From positions 23,647,570-23,711,569 of the forward strand of contig OX459097.1 in the NCBI GenBank assembly GCA_949775045.1: DNA of 64,000 nucleotides. The letters are read 5' to 3'. Source of the DNA: Metridium senile. Taxonomy: Eukaryota > Cnidaria > Anthozoa > Actiniaria > Metridiidae. Both the position numbers and the translations under genes were made by a program. Positions 48,401 to 60,366 of this stretch are shown one piece after another. Each line of letters starts with the position of its first letter. Within the stretch, counting starts at the first letter, position 1. The notes under the pieces were generated by a model, which made no database searches, was not told the origin of the DNA, and saw only the letters and a program-made list of their open reading frames with translations.

Positions 48401-51400
48401 TTTAGCCAAAAGCCGGTAGACTTTTAACTAAAATGTTCATTTTAAGACATTTATACACGAAATTAAACAGAGTGACTTTTGAATTGAAAATAAACCAAGT
48501 AAAATGTATCAACGAAGCGTAATTCACAAATACTAATCAATATGACTTTAGGCCAAAAGCCGGTAGACTTTTGAATCGTGAGCGATGTTAAAAAACGGTT
48601 GATTATTCGTGAAAAGAATCGTTTTGCGGTGACTGAGATGATATCATTGTCAATACTGTAAGCAAAATTTCTAAAACTATTGATCAAAACAACATGAGGT
48701 GTACCATCTCGCATGTGCCGTTAGAGAAAAACCTTTATTGTTATTGAAATACAAAGAAGGTTCTTTTTCGTTTTGCCTCAAGAATCCTCTAACTGCTCTG
48801 TCGGGAAGAAAACCACAAGGAGAACGATATAGGCCGATAACATCGTCGCGTTCTGGCTAACTAATTTCGGTTATTGATACTAAGAATCATGTCTTTGGTA
48901 GAAAAAAAACACTCAAAACTTATCCATTTTGTGATTCTTTATGCTTTAGTTATTCAAATACTGCTTTTATACTCTGTGTTTATAAGACAACAAGGTTGTT
49001 TTTGTACTTTTTGGTTGATTTTCAATGGATTTTTTTCGCCACAGTGTAAGTGGGCTTTAGACAAAGATCTTTGCTCATGAATAAATCATGAATGTTCGGT
49101 CACAAAAACCGTCAACTTGAGAAGTCATACCTTTCGCTCGAAACTCATTGTCAAGGCTTGAAAATCACCAGAATTGTTGATCAAATCCTGATCTTTTCAT
49201 TGTATACTTTTATAATAATTAAAAAGCTTTTAAAAAGATGAAATATTAGCTTAATTATAAGCGCTTACACCTTTGTTCGTCTCGCGCAGACGCAGTAAAT
49301 CGTTTCATAAATCCGCCATGTTTCGATGCGCTCCGCTCTCTGCAGCTGAAGTTATAAATGAGATTAACTTTAGATCTAAGTGTACTAAATAATAGTGTCT
49401 TACCTCACCTTCTTTAAAAACACCAGTCCGTCGGTTCGTTAATCGAAGTTTTTTGAAGTCAACGCCATTCTTCATCCAGTACAGACCAGTGTGGACGACT
49501 TCGTCCGCTTGATAGGAAGGAACCGACGATGTGGGATTGAGGTCGCTGGCAATAGCACTAACTTGCCATGAGCTATTTACAAACGTGTAGCTGTAGCGAT
49601 CAACGGCGACTACATCGACGTGGATTGAATAATACTTTTTTGGATCCATCCCGAAGAACGAGAGAGAGAGAGTAGGGAACATTCGTCTGTAAAGAGAACA
49701 ATCCAAAATTACTCACTGAGCAGTATATTTCTTAGTGGTTACTCAAATAGCTGAGTAAATCGATGCATCCACAGTTACTCACTGCAAAAACATCTGAGTA
49801 GTGGTTACTCAAATAACTGAGTAAATCAATGCATCCACAGTTACTGTAAAAACGACTGAGTAGTAGTTACTCAAATAACTGAGTAAATCAATGCATCCAC
49901 AGTTACTGTAAAAACGACTGAGTAGTAGTTACTAAAATAACTGAGTAAATCAATACATCCACAGTTACTCACTGCAAACACGACTGAGTAGTGGTTCCAC
50001 AAATAACGAGTAAATCGATGCGTCCATTGACACTCACTACAAAAACGACTGAGTAGTGGTTACTCAAATAACTGAGTAAATCGATGCGTCCATTGACACT
50101 CACTGCAAAAACGACTGAGTAGTGGTTACTCAAATAACTGAGTAAAATTGTCAATGCATCCACAGTAGTAACACACCTTTGCGCGTGACCACCCTCAGTG
50201 ACTTGCTTATACTAACACACACTACACTCACTAACCTACATTGGGGGATGTAAAAGAACCACTGAGGATGTAACAAACCCTGGCTGTGACCACCCTCAGT
50301 GACTGGCTTATACTAACACACACTGCACTCACTAATCTGCATTGGGCCGGGGATGTAAAAGAACCACTGAGGATGTAACAAACCCTGGCTGTGACCACCC
50401 TCAGTGACTGGCTCACTAATCTGCATTGGGGGACGTTAAAGAACCACTGAGGACGTAACAAACCCTGCCCTCAGTGACTGGCTCATACTAACACACACTA
50501 CACTCACTAATCTGCATTGGGGGATATAAAACAACCACTGAGGACGTAACAAACACTGGCCTCAGTAACTTGTTCCTGCACACGTTCAGCAACAAACTCA
50601 GAGAGCCACGTGTGTGCAGTATAGTATTAATTACTCCAATCTTATTTCTACTTTGCGATGAATAAAGCCTTTTATTGCCCTAATACCTCGTATCACATAG
50701 ATAGGTGTTGCTATACAGGAACAATAACAGGCTATTTAATGAGACCTGTGTTCTAGCAACATTATTAACCCTTTTGATCCCACTAAGAGTGTTCCTATGT
50801 AGCAACGCATTAAAACTCTAAATGACACGAGCATGTGCTTGGTCTAATTTGTTCGTTACGTGTTGGATGGCTGGACGACAAAGGGACACGCCCAAGAGGG
50901 CACGTGCAACAGGACATCTTAAAACACATACAGATAATGAAAAGCTGAAAGACCAATCACACCCAGCACGAGAGATAAAAGGGACATTCCTTGAGACAAA
51001 AACACACGCCCATGGCTTATTTGACCGCATTGAGACGATGTGAAATGCGTACACATTACATTACATAATAACCCCTCATGATTGTAAGCCGCGTGGCTGC
51101 AGTGTGTGCCTTAAATAGTGGTCCGTATATATAGTTCATTGTAAAGTGCATTGCGACGATGTGAAATACGCTATATAAGCACACATTACATTACATAATA
51201 ACCCCTCATGATTGTAAGCCGCGTGGCTGCAGTGTGCGCCTTAAATAGCGGTCCGTACATATAGTTCATTGTAAAGTGCATTGAGACGATATGAAATACA
51301 CTATATAAGCACACATTACATTACATAATAACCCCTCATGATTGTAAGCCGCGTGGCTGCAGTGTGCGCCTTAAATAGCGGTCCGTACATATAGTTCATT

Positions 51401-54400
51401 GTAAAGTGCATTGAGACGATGTGAAATACGCTATATAAGCACGCATCACATTACATACTAACCCCTCATGATTGTAAGCCGCGTGGCTGCATTTATTAAT
51501 CGCAGTGAGAAGAACTATAAGCACCACATATTTAAACAAATATCATCGTTTTGTAGAGCTAGCTGTAAAGTTAATGGAAACTAGCGAGTAACTGACTAGT
51601 ATAGGCTGCGTCGGTGTTTGATATAAACGATAGGTAATAGAATGAAATTTAAAACACCGTAAAAAATAGAAATAGAAACTAGCGAGTAAACTAATATAGG
51701 CTGCGTCGGTGTTTGATATAAACGATAGGTAATAGAATGAAATTTGTAACACCGTAAAAAATAGTGACTTATATTTACTGACGTTTCGAGTTTAGCCCTT
51801 CGTCGGAGTAAAACACATAGTAGTTGATCAAAAGGTGCTTTTTACTCCGACGAAGGGCTTTAGCTCAAAACGTCAGTAAAAATAAGTTAACATTTTTTAC
51901 GGTGTTACAAATTCCATTCTATTACCTATCGTTTATATCAAACACCGACGCAGCCTATAATAGTTTACTCGCTAGTTTCCATTTAAGTAAAGTTAAGTCA
52001 ACATTTTTTACGGTGTTACAAATTTCATTCTATTATCTATCGTTTATATCAAACACCGACGCAGCCTATACTAGTTTACTCGCTAGTTTCCATTTAAGTA
52101 AAGTTAAGTCAACATTTTTTACGGTGTTACAAATTTCATTCTATTACCTATCGTTTATATCAAACACTGACGCAGCCTATACTAGTTTACTCGCTAGTTT
52201 CTATTTCAATTTTTTACGGTGTTACAAATTTCATTCTATTACCTATCATTTATATCAAACACCGAAGCAGCCTATACTAGTTTATTCGCTAGTTTCCATT
52301 TAGTTTCCACGCTAGTTTCCACGGTGTTACAAATTTCATTCTATTACCTAACTGTAGTTGAGTTTCTTGCCATTACAAGTACATGGTTCGATCTTTTGTT
52401 TTTATTATAAGGAGTTCCCTCTTAGTATGGTTGCTCGGCAAGGGTGTGTTACGTTGTTGTTCTCCTAAGTCAGGGGTTGTTACGAGTTTTGTTCGCGCGA
52501 TAAGATAGCATGCTTTTGTTGGGCACATGTTCTCGGTGGACTTTAACTACCTATGTTATCAGTACACGTATAATAACTAAGAATACCTCATGGGCTTAAA
52601 CTAACATATTGACTTTTAAATACCGGGTAATTGTAATAATCGTCTTTAAATACTATCTTAATCTGAATTAATAAAAGTTACAAAAACGGACATTAGAATG
52701 TTTTTTGTATTATCGTTTTAAATGCTAACTTAATCTGAAACACAGTAGAAACCTACATAAAAGAACAAGACGAAAGAGGAAGAAAATTGACTAATTAGTA
52801 GACAATGTATAAGCTAAGAACTTGACTTGCGTAGTTTATAGAAGGCCATTTCAGCCTTGCATTGTGGCAAATCCCCTGTTCGTGAATGCATGTTTTTACT
52901 ATATAGTTAATTCTGCTAATACTTTCAATGCATTTTAGGTTTCTTATATTTTATAAACGGTTAAGATTAGTATCATGTTAGTTTTAACCATGATTCTATA
53001 TATTTTATCGGTTTGAACCGCGCGTGAACACTTGACTTTTTTCATGTTATTATTTTCTGAACCTTCTACTGCTTCAAAACCTCTAAAAACGAAGCAGTGA
53101 GTCCAAATACACTAAGTGTTCATAATAAATCTTATGCGCTCATGGGATGTGGGTTAAAAAGGAACAAAAAGAACCTCAAAGTGTTCACGGTTCAAATGTT
53201 CTCATTGTTAATGTCCCCTTATTTGTAAAATGTTCTTCTTATTTATTTTGCCATACCGGAAATATATCATACTAGTTCTTAAAGACTGGTTAATTGTTAT
53301 AAATGTCTTTAAATGTCATCATTATAATCAATTGGGGTAGTTCAGTTTCCTAACTTATCGTAACATAGCATACTAGTTCTTAAAGACTGTGTAATTGTTA
53401 TAATGATGTCTTTAAATGTCATCATTATAATCAATTGGGGAAGTTCAGTTTCCTAACTTATCGTAACATAGCATACTAGTTCTTAAAGACTGGGTAATTG
53501 TTATAAATGTCTTTAAATGTCATCATTACAATCAAATGGTTCGTTGTAGCATAGCATACTAGTTTTTAAAGACTGTGTAATTGTTATAAATGTCTTTAAA
53601 TGTCATCATCACAATCAAATGGTTTGTCGTGACATAGCATACTAGTTTTTAAAGACTGGGTATTTGTTATAAACGTCTTTAAATGTCTTCATTATAATCA
53701 ATTTGATTCTTCGTAACATAAAATATTAGTTTTAAAGACTGTGTAATTGTTATAAATGTCTTTAAATGTCATCATTATAATCAAATGGGATACTTTAGTT
53801 CCCTAACTTGTCGTAACTCGTTTGTTATTGCACAAGGGTTCTATCATTGTCATAGTCTTTGAATGCCTACACAATTAAAAAGCTTAACAAAAAACTCTCT
53901 CTTTTGTTCTTTGTCAAAAGTAAATGTGCACATATAGATGTAAGGGCGAGAGGAATGAATCTGCGAGGAAAACTGAAGAAACACGTTTCAAAAACCTCTT
54001 AGGATACTAGGATATGGAAGAGAAACCACTGGAGTAATAGAGATGAAGGAGGGAAAAAAGTCTCAAGAAGTTGAAAAGAGGGGGGACAAAGAGAAGAAAA
54101 GTAAAGAGAGTTGAGGAAAGTTCAGCGCGTGTTCCACTTTTCTCTTGTTAGAATACATTGTGTTGAAATGTCATTGTCGTAACAATAAAACATTTATGTT
54201 AAAGCTTAACTATGCTAAAGTTCAAATAGAAACTAGCGAGTAAACTAGTATAGGCTGCGTCGGTGTTTGATATAAACGATAGGTAATAGAATGAAATTTG
54301 TAACACCGTAAAAAATGTTAACTTAACTTTACTTAAATGGAAACTAGCGAGTAAACTAGTATAGGCTGCGTCGGTGTTTGATATAAACGATAGTTAATAG

Positions 54401-57191
54401 AATGAAATTTGTAACACCGTAAAAAATGTTGACTTAACTTTACTGACGTTTCGAGCTTTAGCCCTTCGTCGGAGTAAATCTGAAATATTAACTATACAAA
54501 ACGTCTTTGCACGGTATCGGCTTAAACAGACAAAGATCATGAAATCCGAATTCGAATGGAAGAATCATTCAAATCCTTGCACACACAACTAAATAGTCAG
54601 TAAATAGAAACTATTAGTTAGTAACTATTTAGTTTCTATCTCATGCTTTTAGTGTTATCGCTTTATCTCAGCAAAGTTAAATTGTTTTTGAATATATTTT
54701 CTGAATTGCTTCAAATTGTTACTTTCATAATTACAATTGCAAATCGACAAAAAACTTATCGATAATCTGCTGGGCAAAATATATCATCATTTATGAGATG
54801 AAAAAACACATATTCACTTAAATTATCCGTATATTTCATAACCCTTTTCTCCTTTCTTTTCGAATTTGAAATATTTATTTTGCTTCCTCGTTTTCATGCT
54901 AGACTATTCAGAGTTTTTTTGAATCGTGTCTTTCTCCTCCCTTAGCTATATATAGTCTGTTCCTTTCCCCTCTTTGTGTTGAAAGTCTTTTGAGTTGACC
55001 GAACTTGTCAATTGAACATTCAAATTCACTTTTTAAAGGGTAATTAATATAATTAATTTAAGATGTCATTGCCAAAGTTATACACTTTATATGAGTGGAA
55101 TCGAATGCCTTCATTTTAAAATTCGCATTAAGTATTTAGATACAAGATTGTCTGACTGATTGGGATTGTAACAAGATTGTCATCGAGATAATTATGCTCA
55201 CCATGATTATCATAATAATCATCATCACCATCATTACCATCCTAATCATCATCACCATCATCATCATTATCTATCGCCATCATTATCTATCGCCATCATC
55301 ATCACCATCATCATAATCACCATCATCATCACCATTATCATCATCATCATCACCATCATTATCATCATCACCATCATCATAATCACCATCATCATCACCA
55401 TTATCATCATCATCATCACCATCATTATCATCATTACCATCATCATCACCATCATCACCACCATCACCATCACCACCATCATCATCATTATCATATCATT
55501 ATCATCACTATCATTATCAGAATAATCACCATCATCATCATCATCACCATCATCACCATCACCATCATCACCATCATCATCACCATCATCACCACCATCA
55601 CCATCATCATCATCATCACCATCATCATCACCACCATCATTATCATTATCATTTCATCCATTATAATTGCTGTAGTTTTTACAAATGTCTTTACTACTGT
55701 CTGGTTAATCGTGTTATAATCACACCAAATACCATAATCAGGCAGTCAATACTAGAAGGCCACTTTCCTGTCATTGTTCATTAACCATTAATGTTCAGTT
55801 TTTATTGATAACTACTTTAATTCCTACACTCGTAATCTTTCTTCATGCCGACATTGTTATATTAAAAAGCTCTCAAAATATGAGTATTATACGGTGTATA
55901 AGTTACCATTTTTACTCTGACGAAGGATTAACGTCCTAAACGTCAGTAAGTAACGCTCTCTTTTATACGGTATATAAGTTACCATTTTTACTCCGACGAA
56001 GAATAACGTCCTAAACGTCAGTAAGTAACACTTTCTTGTATACGGTGTATAAGTTACCATTTTGACTCCAAATAAAAATGTCTTAATAGTCCATTTAAGC
56101 ATAACACTCTCTTCTATACGGTGTATACGTTACCGTTTTTGCTTTAATTAGGTCCCTAAGTGCAGGACAATAGCAATCGAGGTTCATAAAGCTACAAGGC
56201 CTTTTGTTGTTAGCTTGACCACGAATGACTTTGTTTGTTCACAAGTGTTGCACGAAAGAATAACACTGCAAATGAAAGGTGTTATATATTTTGACTACAG
56301 TCGAAAACCACCCATGAGAATTCCCAATTGGGGAGAGCTTTATATAAGCACGCATTACATTACATACTAACCCCTCATGATTGTAAGCCGCGTGGCTGCA
56401 GTGTGCACCTTAAATAGCGGTCCGTACATATAGTTAATTGTAAAGCGCAGTGAGACGATGTGAAATACACTATATAAGCACGCATTACATTACATACTAA
56501 CCCCTCATGATTGTAAGCCGCGTGGCTGCAGTGTGCACCTTGAATAGCGGTCCGTACATATAGTTAGTTGTAAAGCGCATTGAGACGATATGCACTATTC
56601 AAGCACACATTACATTACATACTAACCCCTCATGATTGTAAGCCGCGTGGCTGCAGTGCAGTGTGTGTCTAAGCTATAGTTTATTGAAATGTTACGCGCG
56701 CCCACTTTACGTAAACTGAAGGGCAGGATATCTATTGATAAACACTTCAGCTCATACCCGGTTCAGATTACTTCTAGTTTAACAATAACAAAGGAACGCT
56801 TAAGGTGTGAGCAAACACTGCCCCGACCCGCCCAACTTACTCACCTCCCCGTTCTTGTTATAACCATCTCCGTGCCACACGTGTAAAACTTCCACCACAA
56901 ATCGCTTTGCTGCAGCGCAACTTGAATTTCTCGCGTTGGAAGTCTAGGCAGACTGCTACTCGTGAAGTCAAAACTTCGTACAAAGTCAAAGCTGTTTGTG
57001 TAAGTACTTGCCGTGCAAGGAGTTAAAGGTCTTGGGTCCGGTTGCGTATGTAGCAAATTTCTTATAGTGTAGCCAGTTAAGGTGCTCTTTTGCTGTTCGG
57101 GTTGCTGGCTATTTTCTACATTTCCCGTGTTTAGTAAGTTTGCGATTGAGAAAGCAGCCGCCTTTGACGACATCACTTCTAGTCCTGACAT
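45442..57191 (-). CDS. Divergent T-box transcription factor, four exons, 3' end not found
   Basis: Exons on the minus strand: 57191-56845, 49686-49404, 47590-47450, 45503-45442. Phases 2, 0 and 0 match with GT-AG introns. The 277 codons hold a complete T-box from about residue 93. Segments recognised: DLWWKFYTCGTEMVITRTG, RRMFPTLSLSFFGMDP, FVNSSW, FKKLRLTN, NRKYQPRIHVV, FPETTFIAVTTYQNEE, MKIDHNPFAKGFRD. The N-terminus has two eh1-like Groucho-binding motifs, FSIANLL (14-20) and YTIRNLL (41-47). The start ATG at 57191 is the first in frame; MSSK six codons later is an alternative. The last exon ends AG with a GTTTGT donor, but no following exon was recognised. Read-through would stop after about 11 codons. 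T-box proteins bind TCACACCT-type sites; the subfamily is unclear, and eh1 motifs recall Tbx20 and Tbx15/18/22. Confidence 0.88.
45660..45806 (+). repeat. (AAGC)n/(AAGT)n microsatellite
   Basis: AAGCAAGT tetranucleotides. The Leu/Ala/Tyr-rich minus-strand frames are by-products. Confidence 0.9.
46425..46642. mobile_element. Foldback MITE related to 4930-5110
   Basis: AAACGGTTTCAACGACATTTG with CTTCAACATCCG at the left match the complement at the right (CGGATGTTGAAGC, AAATGTTGAAACTGTTT). It is in the last mapped T-box intron. The 45.8-46.4 kb and 46.65-47.1 kb flanks show nothing else apart from a short (ATC)n at 46962-46981. Confidence 0.75.
47110..47270. repeat. Two facing hammerhead-like caps of the 111-bp family
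   Basis: Minus-oriented ACTGACGTTTTGAGCTTTAG meets plus-oriented CTCCGACCAAGGCGCTAAAG, each followed outward by the TTTACGGTGTTACAAATTT segment. The two are arranged as an inverted pair. Confidence 0.8.
47632..47900 (+). repeat. Mixed 111-bp and 76-bp family fragments
   Basis: CTGACGAAGGTTTAAAGTCC, then CTCCGACGAAGAACTAAAGC with TCGAAACGTCGTTAAAG and one 111-bp unit, then a GGTGTATAAGTTACC fragment ending CCTAAACGTCAG. Both families occur side by side. Confidence 0.75.
48277..48580 (+). repeat. Tandem duplication, about 147-bp unit
   Basis: AACTAAAATGTTCATTTTAAG, ACTTTTGAATTGAAAATAAAC (in parts) and CCAAAAGCCGGTAGACTTTT occur twice. The rest of 47901-49403 is intron without recognised features; a 68-codon plus-strand frame at 48874 shows no domain. 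Confidence 0.75.
49725..50162 (+). repeat. Tandem repeat, 62-66-bp unit, about 7 copies
   Basis: Unit contains AAAAACGACTGAGTAGTGG + TTACTCAAATAACTGAGTAAA + TCGATGCATCCACAG. The end motif is shared with the foldback at 43905-44205. Confidence 0.9.
50165..50575 (+). repeat. Tandem repeat, about 95-125-bp unit, 4 copies
   Basis: Unit contains CCACCCTCAGTGACTGGCT, CACACACTACACTCACTAAT and GAACCACTGAGGATGTAAC; copies vary in length by deletion. The 50576-51010 stretch that follows shows no gene. Confidence 0.85.
51015..51495 (+). repeat. 130-bp LINE/SINE-tail-like tandem array, about 4 units
   Basis: GCATTGAGACGATGTGAAAT, CTATATAAGCACACATTAC and CCCCTCATGATTGTAAGCC repeat every about 130 bp. 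Same family as 13322-15750 and 56340-56665. Confidence 0.9.
51570..52350. repeat. 111-bp repeat: back-to-back arrays around two hammerhead-like caps
   Basis: Minus-oriented units (51575-51765), a minus cap ending GTCGGAGTAAAA, a 35-nt spacer, a plus cap starting CTCCGACGAAGGGCTTTAGC, then about four to five plus-oriented units to 52350. The arrangement is a large inverted repeat. Confidence 0.9.
52351..53020. other. Unassigned intronic sequence
   Basis: AT-rich sequence within the first T-box intron. No exon or repeat family recognised. Confidence 0.3.
53022..53198. mobile_element. MITE related to 12511-12721, copy 2
   Basis: GAACACTTGACTTTTTTCATG, CTTCTACTGCTTCAAAACC and CTCAAAGTGTTCACGGTTC match copy 1. 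The outer CAGTGAGGATACTC ends are lost. Confidence 0.8.
53258..53825 (+). repeat. Tandem repeat, 82-103-bp unit, about 6 copies
   Basis: Unit contains ACATAGCATACTAGTTCTTA, TAATTGTTATAAATGTC and TTTAAATGTCATCATTATAA. The 53826-54224 stretch that follows shows only a purine-rich part near 54000-54120. Confidence 0.85.
54228..54478 (-). repeat. 111-bp repeat array, 2 units, with hammerhead-like cap
   Basis: Two minus-oriented units ending with ACTGACGTTTCGAGCTTTAG and CCCTTCGTCGGAG. The 54479-55190 stretch holds a small hairpin (AAATAGAAACTATTAG, 54606-54640) and nothing else recognised. Confidence 0.9.
55195..55660 (+). repeat. ATC/ACC trinucleotide tract
   Basis: Imperfect (ATC)n, about 460 bp, with an internal duplication near 55276-55440. 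Confidence 0.9.
55888..56135 (+). repeat. 76-bp repeat family with hammerhead-like core, about 3 units
   Basis: Units with ATACGGTGTATAAGTTACC, CTCTGACGAAGGATTAACG and TCCTAAACGTCAGTAAGTAAC. Confidence 0.85.
56338..56665 (+). repeat. 130-bp LINE/SINE-tail-like tandem array, about 3 units
   Basis: Same family as 51015-51495. It ends about 180 bp before the first T-box exon. Confidence 0.9.
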
Positions 57192-57885
57192 TGCGTGATA
57201 AACTGACTGACTATGAAGTGAGCTTGTATTAACAGATTCCCGTTGAATAGTGTAAATTGATTGGTGCGAACACACACACCTAATTGAGCCACCGACTAGC
57301 TTCTAAGAGCCAAGGTGTTAAAGGAACTCGCCATGGCAACACACATATCTCTTCGCTATTGGCTAACGCTTGTCAATTGACTAATAAGTAGCCAATAGGA
57401 TTCCAGAACTCTCACCCAGGTGTAAGCCCTCCCTTAGCGCTTATCTGCTGCCTATGTACTTGAATTAAGAAAGATCCAATTAACCAAGGTGAGTATCTAT
57501 ATGGGATTTAAGGTGTACTGATCAAACCCAGATAATAGTAATCACTTCGAATGGATCGGCGTTTAGAAACCTTTATTAAAATCCTTATTAAGAGTTTGTG
57601 GTCGCAGTTTCTAGTCGTCTATCGCCTTATAATCACTATTCACTGGATAATAGTGTTTTTGTTAAAAACCTGAGCCGAGGGAATTCAACCACAAGAAACG
57701 AATTGTAGTTTACTTCGGTGGTATTAACGCCTTGAGAAACACTTGGAATAATGAGAGTTTATTGTTATTGTGATATTGATGGGCATGAGAAGAGAACCCG
57801 ACATTTTCCATGGATCTTTTAAATAGGTATTCAGTACGGCTAATTGTGATTTAGAATATACACTTATAAAAAGCGAAGGAATATT
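57192..57885 (-). other. Upstream region of the T-box gene
   Basis: Presumed 5' UTR and promoter side. No core promoter element identified. A CCAAT-like ATTGGCT is near 57357, which is weak evidence. Confidence 0.3.
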
Positions 57886-57894
57886 TTCAAGAAA

Positions 57895-58240
57895 AAAAAA
57901 ACATAGGCATAGAGTACACCTCTTTTTAAAAGGTTGTTCAAGGCGATTGGTCATTCTAAGACAAAAAGGAATTATAGGCATATACCTATTTCAAAAAGGT
58001 TGTACAAGGCGATAGGTCATCAGTTTAAGACGAAAAGGAATTATAGAAATACACCTATTTCAAAAAGGTTGTCCAAGGAGATGGGTACATCCTAGGCCAA
58101 AAAAGAATTATAGACTTCAAAAAGGTTGTCCAAGGCGATATGTCATTCCAAGACAGAAAGGAATTATAGGCATTCACCTATTTCAAAAAGGTTGTCCAAG
58201 ACGAAAGGTCATTCTAAGACTGAAAGAAATTATGGTTAGT
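57895..58240 (+). repeat. Tandem repeat, 57-70-bp unit, about 5-6 copies
   Basis: Unit contains ACCTATTTCAAAAAGGTTGT, CCAAGGCGATAGGTCATTC and AGACAAAAAGGAATTATAGG. The 58241-59165 stretch that follows shows no gene or array. Confidence 0.85.
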
Positions 58241-59169
58241 TTAAACATGTATAATTGAGGTGCTTACAATCATTATTCTCGTCAAGAACATGGAGGTTAA
58301 TATTGACATATCTTCTCTCTTCACACGAATATAAAAAAGGTTTTTCTTAGCGGTTTCCTCCCCCACGAAAGAACGAAGTCTTTAAAAGGTTAGGTCATCC
58401 TCAGGGATGAGTTATTTGCAAAACAATTATGCACAATTCAATGAGTTAATAAACGGCCACTAAAAAACGCCAAGTTACGTGTGCGTTCATTGATCAATCA
58501 CTGGCTACATTCTCACCAAACCGAGCGTGGCTAAAGCATTGCTTGTAGTATTAACACAAGACATAAATTGCTCTTAGCCATTTTCACGCAAATCGACATC
58601 GTTTATTTTTGCGCAGTAAACACAGCCCACGCAGGTCATGCAGAATTATAACTGCTGACTTTACTTAAAATTTGTTTAGGAAGGAATAGGGTTTTTTTGT
58701 ACTTGATGTACGAGAGGAGAGAATTTCGTGATCTAGAGTTGTATTTTCACCTATCATTGATTAAACTCGAAATGATGACGTTGTTTTAAGACCATTGAAT
58801 CACCAAATGAATATCTTTTTATCAGCCAATTACGACATTCTAAAAGATACAAGAAATCTAATGTTCTGTTGTTTACTTGATGTTTGACACTCTCGTACAA
58901 TCTACAATCATGTTCAAAATTGTTGGGACATTGTAACAATTTTATGAACGTTTTCGTTTAAAAAAATATACAAAATGTATCAATTTGATTTGCAAACCCC
59001 TCCCCCCAGAACAATGTTGATTGGTCTTTCAAATCACAACCACTTCACATTTCCAAAGCTCAACATTGATACGGGCCGGGGGAGAGGGGACAACGAAAAA
59101 ATGTTATAGTCATGTAAAAAAAAAACAGATAATATCCCAAGGTATTTTGCACATGATTGTAGCTATAGA

Positions 59170-59710
59170 AGTATGAACGACCTAAACGTCAGTAAGTAAC
59201 ACGCTCTTTTATACGGTGTATAAGTTACCATTTTTACTCTTATTAAAGTCCTAAACGTCAGTAAGTAACACTCTCTTTTATACGGTGTATAAGTTACCAT
59301 TTTTACTCCGACGAAGGATTAACGTCCTAAACGTCAGTAAGTAACACTCTCTTTTATACGGTGTATAAGTTACCATTTTTACTCTTATTAAAGTCCTAAA
59401 CGTCAGTAAGTAACACTCTCTTTTATACGGTGTATAAGTTACCATTTTTACTCTTATTAAAGTCCTAAACGTCAGTAAGTAACACTCGTTTATACGGTGT
59501 ATACGTTACCACTTTTAGTACTCCGACGAAGGATTAACGTCCTAAACGTCAGTAAGTAACACTCTCTTTTATACGGTGTATAAGTTACCATTTTTACTCC
59601 AACGAAGATTAAAGTCTTAAACGTCAGTAAGTAACACTCTCTGTCTTATACAGTGTGTGAGTTCCGACGATCAACGGATTACAATCGAAACGCCAGAAAT
59701 GTCAGTAATT
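59170..59710 (+). repeat. 69-76-bp repeat family with hammerhead-like core, about 7 units
   Basis: GTCAGTAAGTAACACTCTC, TTTTATACGGTGTATAAG and TTACCATTTTTACTC repeat. Some units keep CCGACGAAGGATTAACGTCC while others have the deleted form TTATTAAAGTCC. Confidence 0.9.
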
Positions 59711-59954
59711 AACAATTTCAAAGTTCCCTTTCTAGTTCTAATTGGGAACACGATAAGAATATGACTTTCAGGTTTTAAGTAATCTAATTTAGCGTGAGGA
59801 CGGCTTGTAATGGCGCAGTCGACAAGCTGACTGTAAAGCTGAAGGAGTTGAGTAATAGTCTGATACTATCTTTGTTGTGGTTTCCATGTTGCTGTTTTTC
59901 ATAGTCATTGGAGATAAAACCCTAAATTAACAAAGTCACCAGTGATCCTATTAT

Positions 59955-60366
59955 AAATGGAAACTAGCGAGTAAACTAGTATAGGCTGCGTCGGTGTTTG
60001 ATATAAACGATAGGTAATAGAATGAAATTTGTATCACCATACAAAATGTTAACTTAACTTTACTTAAATGGAAACTAGCGAGTAAACTAGTATAGGCTGC
60101 GTCGGTGTTTGATATAAACGATAGGTAATAGAATGAAATTTGTATCACCATACAAAATGTTAACTTAACTTTACTTAAATGGAAACTAGCGAGTAAACTA
60201 GTATAGGCTGCGTCGGTGTTTGATATAAACAATAGATAATATAGAATAAAATTTGTAACACCGTAGTTTCTATTTCTCTTTTTTACGGTGTAACAATTTC
60301 ATTCTATTACCTATCGTTTATATCAAACACCGACGCAGCCTATACTAGTTTACTCGCTAGTTTCCA
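59955..60366. repeat. 111-bp repeat, three minus units facing one plus unit
   Basis: Three minus-oriented units, then a junction CCGTAGTTTC and one plus-oriented unit ending at CTCGCTAGTTTCCATTT. Confidence 0.9.

Noticed and set aside
48874..49080. 68-codon plus-strand frame with hydrophobic residues
   Set aside because: In an AT-rich T-box intron, no homology recognised, no supporting splice or start context.
51824..52303. 159-codon frame with FYYLSFISNTDAAYTSLLAS repeats
   Set aside because: Translation of the 111-bp tandem repeat; the same peptide appears wherever the array occurs, in either orientation.
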